Source of the DNA: Gammaproteobacteria bacterium
Lineage (GTDB): Bacteria > Pseudomonadota > Gammaproteobacteria > Methylococcales > Methylomonadaceae
NCBI GenBank assembly: GCA_018830325.1
Contig: JAHJSQ010000092.1
Coordinates: 1-64,000, forward strand
DNA: 64,000 nucleotides
Direction: 5' to 3'
Shown here: in pieces, positions 1-8,941 of the stretch
How the letters are laid out: each line of letters opens with the position of its first letter
Numbering within the stretch: position 1 is the first letter of the stretch
Program-made: the position numbers and the translations under genes
Notes under the pieces: generated by a model
What the model was told of the DNA's origin: nothing
The model's database searches: none
What the model saw: only the letters and a program-made list of their open reading frames with translations

Positions 1-128
1 CAAGGAGAATCGATGCGAAAAAAAATGAATTCCTTGACTCAAGTTGAACACTTGGCGTAAAAATTCACGTCCACCGATGCGTTAGGTTTTAGGTGTTCAC
101 GTTCGTCCAGAATCAGTGTTCAAATTAA

Positions 129-287
129 TCAGAATACGCAGCTATCAAAGTAGCTATAAAATGAACCCTTGGGCACCTGTACGGCATTTACAATTTCGTT
201 AATACCGGTTGCATGATAGCCCTGGTTCATCAGCAGGTAAACACCCTGATCTAGTAATTTTGTGCGTTTGGAGAGTTTGCTGTTCAT
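129..287 (-). pseudogene. TetR-family regulator, N-terminal fragment
   Basis: The frame encodes only a TetR-type DNA-binding helix-turn-helix: residues read LLDQGVYLLMNQGYHATGI, then INEIV, then VPKGSFYSYFDS, the classic end of the recognition helix. It stops two codons later, whereas TetR proteins run to about 190 residues, and no continuation of the ligand-binding domain is visible in any frame down to base 1. I start it at the ATG at 287; the frame also opens at a TTG at 326 inside the operator. A perfect palindrome lies just upstream. The fragment could bind DNA weakly but lacks the dimerisation domain, so I treat it as a truncated gene. Confidence 0.75.
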
Positions 288-296
288 AGTGGGTAT

Positions 297-320
297 AAAT
301 ATACGACCGGTCGTATATTT
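297..320. promoter_or_regulatory. 24-base perfect palindrome, TetR-type operator
   Basis: The half site AAATATACGACC is followed directly by its exact reverse complement. It lies 10 bases upstream of the ATG of the truncated TetR gene. TetR regulators usually bind such palindromes at their own promoters; that this one is the operator of that gene is inference. Confidence 0.6.
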
Positions 321-450
321 TGTCAATAATTTTTTCCCGACAAGGGTTAGTCGCAGAGGAAATTCAGTACTGATTAATGGTATATAAAGTATGTTTTACC
401 AAACAGACGCCAAAGAAGCGCACAGCCTGACATCACGATAAGGTATAGCC

Positions 451-1890
451 TTAACTGGAACCTCCGCCCATGGCTTGGTACAGAGCCGCACTATCGACGA
501 GGCGCTGTGCCTGAGCCGCGATCAAGTCGATTCTGGTTTGTTGCGCCGCTTGTTGTGCGATCAGTTGCTGAACGTAGCTGGCCGCGCCAAGTGCATATTG
601 TCTCTGCACGGATTGCAAAGAACCCTGTGCCGCAGCATCGGCGGCGGCCAGTGCCGCCAATGCCTGGGCATCGTTCTCCAGTGCGCGCAGGACATCGGCC
701 ACATTGCGCAGGGATTCGAGCACGACGCTTTGGTAATTGGCAGCAGCCGCATCGAACGCGGCCAATGCCGCGCGCTTTTCGGCGGGCAGTGCGGGATTAA
801 AGAGCGGCTGGGTCAGTTGTCCAAGGACGTTCCATATTGCCGAACCAGGGCCGAACAATGCGCCTGCAACCAAGGTCTGCGTAGCGAGATCGGCGCTGAG
901 ATTCAGTTGAGGATACAACTTGGCGATTGCGCTGCCGTATTCCGCGTTGGCAGCGTGCAACAGCGCTTCTGCGCCCAGGATGTCGGGGCGGCGGCGCACC
1001 AACTCGGAAGGTACGATTAAGGGTAAATCGGACGGCAATGTGAATTCTTCCAGCTTGAAAGAAGGTAATCGTCCATCTCCCGGGGCACGGCCGCTGAGTG
1101 CGGCCAACAGATGTTCATTCTGCTGACTCTGTTGGCGCAACACAGGAAGGCCGGCGCGAGTCTGTTCCACTTGGGTTTGCAGCGCCAATACCTCATCCGG
1201 TGCGCCCTGGCCAAGGCGCACGCGTTCTTGGGTAAGGTACAGTTGTTCCTCTTGAGCGCGAAGAATGGCCTCCGTAGACTGTATTTGTGCCGCGAGCCTG
1301 GCTTGGGTGATCGCGGCGGTAACGATGTTGCCCGCCAAGGTCAGCTGCGCACCGTCCATTTCGTGACGACGATACTCGGTTTGCGCGGCTAAAGCTTCCA
1401 ATGCGCGGCGGTTACCGCCGGCAAGATCGAGTTGGTAATTGACGTTAACACCGGCGTTAAACAAACTGAATTCCCTCGCCTGGCCATCTTGCCCCAATAC
1501 GATGGGATTAAAGCGTTGCCGTTGCGCGCTGAAACCGGCATCGACTTGAGGATACATCATCGCCCCCTCCTGCGCTTCATGGATTTCCTGCGCCTGACGT
1601 AACGTGGCTCGTGCAGAAGCCAGCGTTGGGCTGGCCTGAAAAGCCTGTTCTATCAGCGCGTCGAGTTTGGAAGATCCCAGATCACGCCACCACTGTGCGT
1701 TTACGTTGGCGCCGATCCTAAAGTGTTGCGCCCCCCCAAAAGCCGTGGCCGCGGATGCCGTTTGAGTCGATAAAGGGGTTGCGGTGTAGGCTGGCGTATC
1801 GGGGGCGGCCGGTGGTTTGAAATCGGGCCCTACGGTACAACCCGCCAGCAATCCGGCAAAAATGATGGCTGTATATGTCCGGACCGTCAT
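451..1890 (-). CDS. outer-membrane efflux channel lipoprotein, NodT/TolC family
   Basis: Outer-membrane factor forming the exit duct of a tripartite efflux pump. I start it at the ATG at 1890, because the protein then begins MTVRTYTAIIFAGLLAGC, a lipoprotein signal with an LAGC lipobox, followed by TVGPDF(K)PP, the typical NodT N-terminus. The long helical repeats rich in Ala, Gln and Arg and the RRRPDILGAEALL segment are family hallmarks. Length about 480 residues is normal. A longer in-frame opening upstream (to 2016) would overlap the cytochrome gene and destroy the signal peptide. It is the last gene of the minus-strand efflux operon headed by tetR. Confidence 0.9.
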   Translation of the reverse strand: MTVRTYTAIIFAGLLAGCTVGPDFKPPAAPDTPAYTATPLSTQTASAATAFGGAQHFRIGANVNAQWWRDLGSSKLDALIEQAFQASPTLASARATLRQAQEIHEAQEGAMMYPQVDAGFSAQRQRFNPIVLGQDGQAREFSLFNAGVNVNYQLDLAGGNRRALEALAAQTEYRRHEMDGAQLTLAGNIVTAAITQARLAAQIQSTEAILRAQEEQLYLTQERVRLGQGAPDEVLALQTQVEQTRAGLPVLRQQSQQNEHLLAALSGRAPGDGRLPSFKLEEFTLPSDLPLIVPSELVRRRPDILGAEALLHAANAEYGSAIAKLYPQLNLSADLATQTLVAGALFGPGSAIWNVLGQLTQPLFNPALPAEKRAALAAFDAAAANYQSVVLESLRNVADVLRALENDAQALAALAAADAAAQGSLQSVQRQYALGAASYVQQLIAQQAAQQTRIDLIAAQAQRLVDSAALYQAMGGGSS

Positions 1891-1933
1891 ATGATCGGTC
1901 TTCGAGCGATCAGTGCCGTGACAGTGTATTCTT

Positions 1934-2410
1934 TCAACGTTGCCCATAAAAATGTTCCACGAACGATTGACGGAAACTCTGATGGCAAACCAGACAACTG
2001 CTTTGCAGATTCGCAAAGGCTGTGATCACGCCTTGCCCATCGTTCCGAGCGGCAATTTGTTCCAGCGCCCGCGCAGCTTGATGCGTTCTTTGATCATGAC
2101 TTTCGAATGTGCCCATATCGGTGCCAATGAACGTCAGGATACGCATCTTCTCGATTACAGGCGGCTCTGGATGCTCGGCGATCTGCGGTGCAATTTTGGC
2201 GACCAAAGCCCAATCTTCTCGAGAAATGGCGTCAGTGATGGTCTGCATGTTCTTACCGATTTCTTGCATGATCCTGTGTAGCTCTAACGGCTTAGCATCG
2301 GCATCGGCATCGGCATCGTCATTGGCCCAAGCCTGCGAGTAGATGCCGGCAAGCAATACGCTGGCTGTGATTGCTGTAAAGAGGTTTTTAGGGAAGTTTT
2401 GGTGTGTCAT
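1934..2410 (-). CDS. cytochrome c'-like periplasmic c-type cytochrome
   Basis: Predicted periplasmic haem protein of 158 residues. An N-terminal signal peptide (ASVLLAGIYSQAWA) is followed by a short Asp/Ala repeat (DADADADA), a helical body, and one C-terminal haem-binding CLVCH motif near residue 141. A single CxxCH close to the C-terminus in a four-helix body is the layout of class II cytochromes c (c' and c-556 types). It sits 26 bases after the ABC ATPase and just before the outer-membrane channel, in the same direction, so it appears to belong to the efflux operon. What a redox protein does there is unknown. Confidence 0.75.
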   Translation of the reverse strand: MTHQNFPKNLFTAITASVLLAGIYSQAWANDDADADADAKPLELHRIMQEIGKNMQTITDAISREDWALVAKIAPQIAEHPEPPVIEKMRILTFIGTDMGTFESHDQRTHQAARALEQIAARNDGQGVITAFANLQSSCLVCHQSFRQSFVEHFYGQR

Positions 2411-2436
2411 AAAGTGCCTTTAATGTAATAGTTTAT

Positions 2437-3147
2437 TCACTCAAATCTCCGTCCTTCGCCGACTTCCTCATGGGCCACGCCGTCGCGGATATGGTAGATA
2501 CGTTCGAAGGTGGGAATAATTTTTTCGTCGTGGGTGACAACGATGATAGCGGTCTCGAACTGGCGTGCCATGTCGTTGAGTATACGGATAACGGCCATGG
2601 CTCGTTCACTGTCAAGCGGCGCGGTGGGTTCGTCTGCAAGAATCACAGGCGGGCGATTGACCAGCCCGCGGGCGATGGCTACGCGCTGCTGTTCGCCGCC
2701 GGAAAGCTGCGACGGCATGGCACGGGCGCGGTGTTGTATATCCAGCGCGGTGAGAAGCTCCAGAGCTTTCGCACGCGCTTTACTATTGGGAATGCCTGCC
2801 AACATCGGCAGCAGTGCAACGTTGTCGGTCACATCGAGAAACGGAATCAGATAGGGCGCCTGGAATACAAAGCCGATCTTGTCGCGCCGCAAGGCTTGTA
2901 AGTCATGTACTTTCCAGTCGTTGTCAAAGATCGCCTCATCACCGAGAACCATGCGGCCGGAAGTCGGATCGATCACCGCCCCCAGACACTTGAGCAGGGT
3001 GCTTTTGCCGGAACCGGACGGCCCGATAAGCCCTACCACTTCACCCGGGGCAACCTGCATGTCCACGCCTCTCAAGGCATGGACAGCGGTATCGCCCTCG
3101 CCGTAGCGTTTTTTTAAGCCTTCAATGTGAATGCCTTTGCCGCTCAC
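2437..3147 (-). CDS. ABC exporter ATP-binding protein, MacB/LolD/DevA type
   Basis: Cytoplasmic ATPase that powers the adjacent permease. Visible motifs: Walker A GPSGSGKST (about residues 42-50), the signature LSGGEQQR, and Walker B VILADEPTAPLDS, with the switch histidine in VVTHD. The size, 236 residues, is usual. The start is a GTG at 3147; a good AGGAGG ribosome-binding site lies in the last codons of the permease, so the two genes are translationally coupled. One oddity is Ala-Pro (APLDS) where most relatives have Gly-Asn (GNLDS). Confidence 0.92.
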   Translation of the reverse strand: MSGKGIHIEGLKKRYGEGDTAVHALRGVDMQVAPGEVVGLIGPSGSGKSTLLKCLGAVIDPTSGRMVLGDEAIFDNDWKVHDLQALRRDKIGFVFQAPYLIPFLDVTDNVALLPMLAGIPNSKARAKALELLTALDIQHRARAMPSQLSGGEQQRVAIARGLVNRPPVILADEPTAPLDSERAMAVIRILNDMARQFETAIIVVTHDEKIIPTFERIYHIRDGVAHEEVGEGRRFE

Positions 3148-3148
3148 C

Positions 3149-4351
3149 TTAGCCTCCTATGGCTTCGGCCGGATCGACCTTGAGCGCCATACGGATAGCA
3201 ACAAGGCTGGCCAATGCGCAGATCGCCAGCACAGCAAAAAAACCTGCGACGGAGTCTAGCGGCATTAATAATACGTACTTAGGAAAAATCGGTACCCAGA
3301 AGGTGGCGGTGATTTTTCCCACCACAAAACCGATAACGCCAAGCGCGAGCGACTGCTGCATGATCATGCCGGCAATGGTGCGGTTCTTGGTGCCGATCAG
3401 TTTAAGCACCGCGATTTCCCGGATTTTTCCCAAGGTCAAGGTATAGATGATAAAGGCGACAATGGCCGCGCTGACGATGCTCAGAATCACCAAAAACAAG
3501 GCGATTTGCCTGGCTGATTTATCGATTACCTTGTCCATCAAAATCGATTCCATCTGGGTACGGGTATAAACTTGCAGGCGCATCCAGCGACGTATCGGCT
3601 CGGCTGCATCCTCAGGGAGTGAGCCGGGTTTGAGCTTAACAAGAACCGCATTAACATAGGCGTTGGTACTTTGCGATGCGTTTACCACAGCAAGCAGATC
3701 GGGAATGCCAGGGCGATTGAAGTCCGGGTTCTCGGCATTGCGGCGGCGCTGCTGAACCAGAGCATCGTTATCTTTCAGAAATTGCGCTTCTTGTGCATCT
3801 TTGAGCGGAATGAAGACCATCGGATCACCGTTATAAGATACCGTGCGTTTAGACAATCCGACGACAGTGTAAAAATTACGGCGGATTCGGATGCGCTCAC
3901 CGAGCTGGAATCCGCTGGAAATATCGGCAACGGCTTCATAATGGCTACGGGTGATATGTCGCCCAGCGACAAGATACTGGGGCTGTCCTGGCGTACCCGG
4001 TGTGCCGGTCGCGACGCCAACCACCATGGCGCTAACATCCTGCTCGCCGTGACTTACCTGCATGATCAGATAGGTGACATTGGCTGCGTATTCCACACCC
4101 GGCATATTCAGCAGACTGCGATAAAGATCGTCGTACAGACTGGACGACTCGGCATAAGGCCCCTGAGTGTCCTGCTGCACTACCCACAGATCCGCGCCTG
4201 TGTTGTCCAGCATCACCTGTGCATCGTCGACCATGCCCCGATAAATGCCGGCCATACTCAGCGTCACGCCGATCAACAATCCCAGGCCGACGCCGGTGAA
4301 CACGAACTTACCCCAAGAATGGAGAATATCGCGGCCCGCCAAGCTGATCAT
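3149..4351 (-). CDS. ABC exporter permease, FtsX/DevC-like
   Basis: Inner-membrane permease of 400 residues. It has an N-terminal membrane segment (about residues 15-35), a large periplasmic domain of about 230 residues, then three C-terminal membrane helices, which is the FtsX/MacB permease plan. The region FLVILSIVSAAIVAFIIYTL begins the membrane bundle, and the cytoplasmic loop KIREIAVLKLIG is a conserved FtsX-family stretch. It overlaps the fusion-protein gene by four bases (ATGA) and ends one base before the ATPase start. Together with the fusion protein it resembles DevBCA or MacAB exporters; the substrate cannot be read from sequence. Confidence 0.88.
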   Translation of the reverse strand: MISLAGRDILHSWGKFVFTGVGLGLLIGVTLSMAGIYRGMVDDAQVMLDNTGADLWVVQQDTQGPYAESSSLYDDLYRSLLNMPGVEYAANVTYLIMQVSHGEQDVSAMVVGVATGTPGTPGQPQYLVAGRHITRSHYEAVADISSGFQLGERIRIRRNFYTVVGLSKRTVSYNGDPMVFIPLKDAQEAQFLKDNDALVQQRRRNAENPDFNRPGIPDLLAVVNASQSTNAYVNAVLVKLKPGSLPEDAAEPIRRWMRLQVYTRTQMESILMDKVIDKSARQIALFLVILSIVSAAIVAFIIYTLTLGKIREIAVLKLIGTKNRTIAGMIMQQSLALGVIGFVVGKITATFWVPIFPKYVLLMPLDSVAGFFAVLAICALASLVAIRMALKVDPAEAIGG

Positions 4352-5499
4352 CGCGCTGCACCGGGAATGTGTTCAACCACATGAATTCGGCTGCGTACGG
4401 TCAGCGCCTTTTCGCTGTAAACCACTACCCGGTCGCCGTTCTTGAGTCCATCGCGTATTTGCACTTGGCCATCGAGATCAGCGACGCCTAATTTAACGGG
4501 GGTAAAGCGCAGGTCGCCGTCCATAGCTTGCCAGACTCCCACTTGGCCATTCTCGCGATGGATGGCGGCATTGGGAATCACTGGGGCGGCAGGTAGCGCC
4601 GGCAAGTCGACCGTGACTTCGGCCAGTTCACCCAGCGGCGGCAATGGATCGGGGGGCAGATCGAAAATCACCTTGGCAAGCATTTCCTCGGTCACGGCGT
4701 CAGCTTTGGGTTCCACCCGCAGTAAACGTCCGGCCAGCACATGGTCATTGCGCGAACGCAACACAATGCGGGCCGGCAGCCCAGCGGCAAGCCCTGCCGC
4801 ACTGATCTGGTCGAAGCGTACGTTCAGCCATAAACTTTCGGGGTCGATTACTTCCACCACAGCTTGACCAGCAACGACAGTTGTACCGGGATCGGCATCG
4901 CGGGAGCTAACCAAGCCGTCAGCCGGCGCGATCAAACGCAGGTTATCCCCCTGCGTAATTAGTGCTTCCCGGTCAGACCGGGCACGGGCGACGTCTTCAC
5001 GGGCGACTGTAAGTACGGCATCCGCAATCTGCAATTCCTGTCGCTTGGTGGCGACTATTTCTTCGCTGGTCGAGCGTACCGCAAACAATTGTTCATATCG
5101 ATGCAACTGGGCCTTCGCATACGCTTGCCGTGCCTTCGCTTCGCGCAATGCCGCTTCGGCACGCTTGAATTCCGATTCCTGCGAGCGGACGCGATCATCG
5201 AGATCGACCGGATCCATCTCGCCTAACACTTGACCGCCCTTCACTCGATCGCCCACATGCACCTCCAGACGTTGCACACGACCGGCAACCGTGGGCCCAA
5301 TTTTGTAGGTGTAGCGCGCCTCTACCGTGCCGATACCGAATAGCGCCGGGGCAATTGACTTGGCCTCCACCTCCGCGACCGTCACGGTTACTGGTGCCAG
5401 CGGACCGGACCGTAAGGCGACGTAGACGAAAAGCACAAGCAACGGCACAATAACGGCCAGAAGCGCCAAGGTTCGTTTTTGTAGAGGCATGTGATTCAT
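4348..5499 (-). CDS. periplasmic adaptor (HlyD/AcrA-type membrane-fusion protein)
   Basis: Adaptor that links the inner-membrane exporter with the outer-membrane channel. After the ATG at 5499 the protein starts MNHMPLQKRTL and has one N-terminal membrane anchor (LALLAVIVPLLVLFVYVAL). The lipoyl/barrel-sandwich half motif (KIGPTVAGRVQRLEVHVGDRV), a helical hairpin (SEFKRAEAALREAKARQAYA), then the second lipoyl half (RLIAPADGLVSSRDADPGT) follow in order. The start overlaps the TetR stop as ATGA, which fixes it; the longer upstream opening lies inside tetR in another frame. Second gene of the efflux operon. Confidence 0.92.
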   Translation of the reverse strand: MNHMPLQKRTLALLAVIVPLLVLFVYVALRSGPLAPVTVTVAEVEAKSIAPALFGIGTVEARYTYKIGPTVAGRVQRLEVHVGDRVKGGQVLGEMDPVDLDDRVRSQESEFKRAEAALREAKARQAYAKAQLHRYEQLFAVRSTSEEIVATKRQELQIADAVLTVAREDVARARSDREALITQGDNLRLIAPADGLVSSRDADPGTTVVAGQAVVEVIDPESLWLNVRFDQISAAGLAAGLPARIVLRSRNDHVLAGRLLRVEPKADAVTEEMLAKVIFDLPPDPLPPLGELAEVTVDLPALPAAPVIPNAAIHRENGQVGVWQAMDGDLRFTPVKLGVADLDGQVQIRDGLKNGDRVVVYSEKALTVRSRIHVVEHIPGAAR

Positions 5500-6104
5500 T
5501 GCGCACTCCGAATGCCACGCTGATAAATGGCAAAGACGCGTGGCGCATCGTCGCGGATACGCTCCACATTGCCGGCCAGAAGCGATTGCATGACCAGTCC
5601 TTGGATCGTGCCGATGAACAGTGTGGTCGCGGCTTCGGTATCGAGTGCGGCGGACAGCTCGCCACAAGCCTTGCCCGCCTCGATCAGTCGGTGCAAGCGT
5701 TCTCCATAACGCAGGATCAGGGTTTGTACTATGCGCTTGGGCGCTGTCTGCTTGGTACGTTGCAATTCTCCAAACATCATTCGGGGAACCCCTGGATGCT
5801 CGGCCACGAACTCGACGTGGCTCATGAATATCGCCTGCATCGCGGCTAGAGGCGATTCAATACCTTGTGCGGCGCAATCAATTCGAGCAAGGAGACGTTC
5901 CGCCACCCACTCCATGACCGCCTGCCAAATGGCATCCTTGGTCGGAAAATGACGAAACAACGCGCCCTGGGTCAGGTTCATATGTTTAGCGATAGCCGCA
6001 GTTGTGATTTCGCTGGGGTTTTGCGAACCCGCCAACTTAACCACCGCCTCGACTGTTACGGCCCGACGTTCATCCGCAGGAAGATGTTTTACATGGGTAT
6101 TCAC
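5496..6104 (-). CDS. TetR-family repressor of the efflux operon
   Basis: One-domain transcriptional regulator of about 200 residues. The N-terminal helix-turn-helix reads SEITTAAIAKHMNLTQGALFRHFPTKDAIW; the rest is a helical ligand domain of usual size. I prefer the GTG at 6104, preceded by GAGAG at suitable spacing; a TTG at 6116 is also possible. The gene stop overlaps the adaptor start, so regulator and pump are one transcript. A perfect 24-base palindrome sits directly upstream, consistent with autoregulation of the whole operon. The inducer is unknown. Confidence 0.88.
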   Translation of the reverse strand: MNTHVKHLPADERRAVTVEAVVKLAGSQNPSEITTAAIAKHMNLTQGALFRHFPTKDAIWQAVMEWVAERLLARIDCAAQGIESPLAAMQAIFMSHVEFVAEHPGVPRMMFGELQRTKQTAPKRIVQTLILRYGERLHRLIEAGKACGELSAALDTEAATTLFIGTIQGLVMQSLLAGNVERIRDDAPRVFAIYQRGIRSAQ

Positions 6105-6117
6105 GATTGCTCTCAAA

Positions 6118-6141
6118 AAGATAGTAATTAATTACTATCTT
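6118..6141. promoter_or_regulatory. 24-base perfect palindrome at the head of the efflux operon
   Basis: The half site AAGATAGTAATT is followed at once by its reverse complement. It lies 13 bases upstream of the preferred tetR start, where a TetR repressor would block transcription or translation of tetR and the pump genes. The half site differs from that of the palindrome at 297-320, as expected for two different regulators. Confidence 0.65.
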
Positions 6142-6911
6142 AGTGTAATAAACAAATTATGCAAGCGGAAAATTATTCTGTGGGAGATTAGGATGGCTTA
6201 ATTGTTGATCTAAGCGTACGGATTTTTCTAAAGAAAAATGTGCGCTCCAGCAATGACGATTACCCCTTTTCGGCATAACACATCAATATATGTTTGGACT
6301 AACTAGGTGCTAACACGCGGTCTTATCAACTTGATGCATTAATTGCCTTTACAACGCTTAAACTCTTACCATAAAAGCTTAGCGTACTATTTTTTCCGAA
6401 TTCTGCGGCCGTCCCTTATGAGTCGTTCGACAGGTCTCGAAGTTTGGCGGTCGCTCAGATGGCGGCTTTATGGAAGTGCCGTGCGACAGCAATTCGACGT
6501 TGAGTAAGGTCACCAATGATTGCTTTCTGGCCATCAAGTTCGCAGAATCTGGATTTGGCTGACTGGCAGCTACGGAGAAACGCGACCGGCAAGAATGGGT
6601 CGGTCCGAGCCCTCTATTCATTAACGTCAGTAATATTACAAAACCTTTTCGATTAATGTTCACAAGAATGAAAAGTTGCGGGAATTAGTGGTCTCGATAT
6701 AACCCCGAAGGCTTGATTCCGGCAATTCGCTTGCTAAACTCAAAAGGCCAACCTACCTCGACATCGATCTTCAAACCGGCCGCTCTGTAATCTGGGCGGA
6801 AATTACGATCTGCTACCGGTACAGTATCATAAGTATCGGGTTTAAAATTGAAACCGGTTGTCCCAATTGATCCTTCTTTTTCTAAACACAACTTTTTTTC
6901 GGAAATTTGCC
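6142..6911. other. 770-base intergenic stretch, no convincing gene
   Basis: The first part is the promoter region of the minus-strand tetR operon. The rest holds two short minus-strand open frames (6379-6663 and 6685-6891) without recognisable family, signal or ribosome-binding site. I do not annotate them. Confidence 0.4.
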
Positions 6912-7445
6912 ATGCGAATAGTAAAAAAACAATTAAAACCTCGTCGCTTCGTGTTGCTAATCGGATGCCTTATTACCGCGATGCCGGTAATTGCGGCGAC
7001 AGATTTTGAAGCTCAAGAAAATCTTGCAAAAGCCCGAGTAAAACATTTGCAAAAGGATAACGATCATGCGCTCCATGAAAATCATGTCGATGAAAGTCAA
7101 ATTTTTCGCGGAGTATTTTACGGTTATCTCCCGTGCAGTGATTGCAATGGCATCAAGGTCACGTTGTCTTTAAAACAAAAAAATAATTATTTGATGGTAA
7201 CTCAGCCGGCAAGGGAGTCCTCAAGGGAGTATTATGAAAAAGGGAAATATAGCTGGAATGAGGATAGTCAAACCGTTGTATTAACGCCACGTAAAGGTGG
7301 GGGAAACATACGGCGGTATTTTATAGAGAATGATGGAGCTTTGGTTCAATTAGATGACGATGGCACAAGGTTGGATAATAAATCGGATCGTTATGTTTTG
7401 CGAAGAAGTGATAAGGTAAAGTCTCGAGAAGTGCATATACATTAA
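6912..7445 (+). CDS. NlpE-N domain envelope protein, copper/stress-sensor-like
   Basis: Predicted exported protein of 177 residues. From the ATG at 6912 it has a basic N-terminus and a hydrophobic signal (FVLLIGCLITAMPVIAA). The core resembles the NlpE N-terminal domain: FRGVFYGYLPCSDCNGIKVTL with its CSDC pair, then a beta-rich stretch ending GTRLDNKSDRYVL. NlpE relates surface and copper stress to the Cpx pathway in enterics; here there is no clear lipobox and no SH3-like C-terminal half, so the role may differ. An earlier in-frame ATG-less opening at 6858 gives a poorer signal peptide. It stands alone, 195 bases before pcm. Confidence 0.65.
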   Translation: MRIVKKQLKPRRFVLLIGCLITAMPVIAATDFEAQENLAKARVKHLQKDNDHALHENHVDESQIFRGVFYGYLPCSDCNGIKVTLSLKQKNNYLMVTQPARESSREYYEKGKYSWNEDSQTVVLTPRKGGGNIRRYFIENDGALVQLDDDGTRLDNKSDRYVLRRSDKVKSREVHIH

Positions 7446-7639
7446 CCTAGACTCGTCAGTTTGACCATGAACCACATGTAGTCTTTCAATGGCTTGCTCT
7501 AAAAATTTGAATAACCTTTTAGGGGAGCAAAAAGGATGTGCATAGGCTAATAAGCTATTGAATTAAAATTTTATTCTTCATAGTGAAATGATTTTTCTGG
7601 GAATAAGGAACGTGCAAAACACTTTTTTATTACTCAAAA

Positions 7640-8338
7640 TTGGGGCGCGTTTTGAAAGAAAACATTCAGCAGATGCTCGATGATATTGAAGCCGAAGTAC
7701 GCTTGACGCGGCATTATATTGGTAAGAATGCCTTGGATGAGCGGGTTATCGATGCGATGCGCGAAGTCCCGAGGCATTTGTTCGTGCCCGAGGAGTCTCG
7801 GCATTACGCCTATGCCAACGGTCCGGTACCGATCGGTTTGGGGCAGACGATATCGCAGCCGTATATTGTCGCGCTGATGACCGATTTATTGGCTCCCAAG
7901 CCGGATGACACGATATTGGAAATCGGTACGGGCTCCGGCTATCAAGCGGCGATTTTATCCCGGCTGGTCAAACAGGTCTATACGGTTGAAATCGTCGAAA
8001 CCCTGGCCGATAAAGCGAGGGAAAGGCTTGTAGACTACGATTATCAAAATATAGAAGTCCGTAACGGCGACGGATATCTCGGGTGGCCGGAACACGCCCC
8101 CTATGACGGCATCGTCGTTACCGCAGCCGCGCCGCATATTCCTCAGCCTTTGATCGATCAATTACGGAATGGCTCGCGCTTGGTGATTCCCGTCGGTCTT
8201 CCCTTTTGCTATCAGGAATTGCTGGTTATAGAGAAAGACTCGCAAGGCAACCTCGATTCGCGGACGGTATTGGGGGTCAGTTTTGTACCCTTTACCGGTA
8301 AACATATGGAATCGGCTCATCATCAGTCGAGTCCGTGA
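7640..8338 (+). CDS. pcm: protein-L-isoaspartate O-methyltransferase
   Basis: Repairs isoaspartyl residues in damaged proteins by S-adenosylmethionine-dependent methylation in the cytoplasm. The SAM-binding glycine motif is ILEIGTGSGYQAAIL, preceded by the family segment PIGLGQTISQPYIVALM; the C-terminal VIPVG segment is also present. Length about 230 residues is slightly longer than typical because the frame opens at a TTG; an ATG at 7673 (MLDDIEAEV) starts exactly where many relatives begin, so the true start may lie there. Four genes in the same direction follow closely (pncA at 3 bases), suggesting an operon. Confidence 0.93.
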   Translation: MGRVLKENIQQMLDDIEAEVRLTRHYIGKNALDERVIDAMREVPRHLFVPEESRHYAYANGPVPIGLGQTISQPYIVALMTDLLAPKPDDTILEIGTGSGYQAAILSRLVKQVYTVEIVETLADKARERLVDYDYQNIEVRNGDGYLGWPEHAPYDGIVVTAAAPHIPQPLIDQLRNGSRLVIPVGLPFCYQELLVIEKDSQGNLDSRTVLGVSFVPFTGKHMESAHHQSSP

Positions 8339-8341
8339 GCG

Positions 8342-8941
8342 ATGAGTCAAATCGATTTTTTTCCAATACGACTCAAGCAAGGCGATGCGTTGCTAGTGGT
8401 CGACATTCAGAACGATTTTTTGCCGGGCGGAGCGCTGGCGGTTGCCGGCGGCGATAAAATCGTTCCGGTCGTCAATGCTTATATCGAGCGATTCATGAGC
8501 AGTCACTTACCGGTTTTTGCGACACGCGACTGGCATCCTAGCCATCATCGTTCATTCGCCGATCAAGGCGGTCCTTGGCCGATTCATTGCGTCGCCGGTT
8601 CGAAAGGCGCCGAGTTTGCTCCCGGTTTAGTACTCCCGGAGACTGTCCCCATTGTGTCCAAAGGCGATACGAACGAGGCGGAAGGCTATTCGGCCTTTGA
8701 AAATCCGGAACTCGAGCGCCGACTTAATAAGGCATCGATACAGCGTTTGTTTGTGTGCGGCATTGCGACCGATTATTGCGTGTTGCAGACGGTACGCGAT
8801 GCGCTTAAACTCGGCTATAGGGTGTTTTTGTTACAAGATGCGCTAGCGGCCGCGAACGTTCACCCACAAGACGGTTTAGAGTCCGAACGCATGATGGCGG
8901 ACGAAGGGGCGCATCTTATTACATTGGACGAATTAGCATGA
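8342..8941 (+). CDS. pncA: nicotinamidase
   Basis: Deamidates nicotinamide to nicotinate in the NAD salvage pathway. The cysteine-hydrolase triad is visible: Asp in LLVVDIQNDFLPGG, Lys in VSKGD, and the nucleophile Cys in GIATDYCVLQT. The metal-binding Asp/His residues occur in TRDWHPSHH. About 199 residues, normal for PncA. It starts 3 bases after pcm and overlaps pncB by four bases (ATGA), so the two salvage enzymes, which act in sequence, are translationally coupled. Confidence 0.95.
   Translation: MSQIDFFPIRLKQGDALLVVDIQNDFLPGGALAVAGGDKIVPVVNAYIERFMSSHLPVFATRDWHPSHHRSFADQGGPWPIHCVAGSKGAEFAPGLVLPETVPIVSKGDTNEAEGYSAFENPELERRLNKASIQRLFVCGIATDYCVLQTVRDALKLGYRVFLLQDALAAANVHPQDGLESERMMADEGAHLITLDELA

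Noticed and set aside
6379..6891. Two minus-strand open frames of 94 and 68 codons
   Set aside because: No recognisable family, signal or ribosome-binding site, and the second runs into the leader of the NlpE-like gene.
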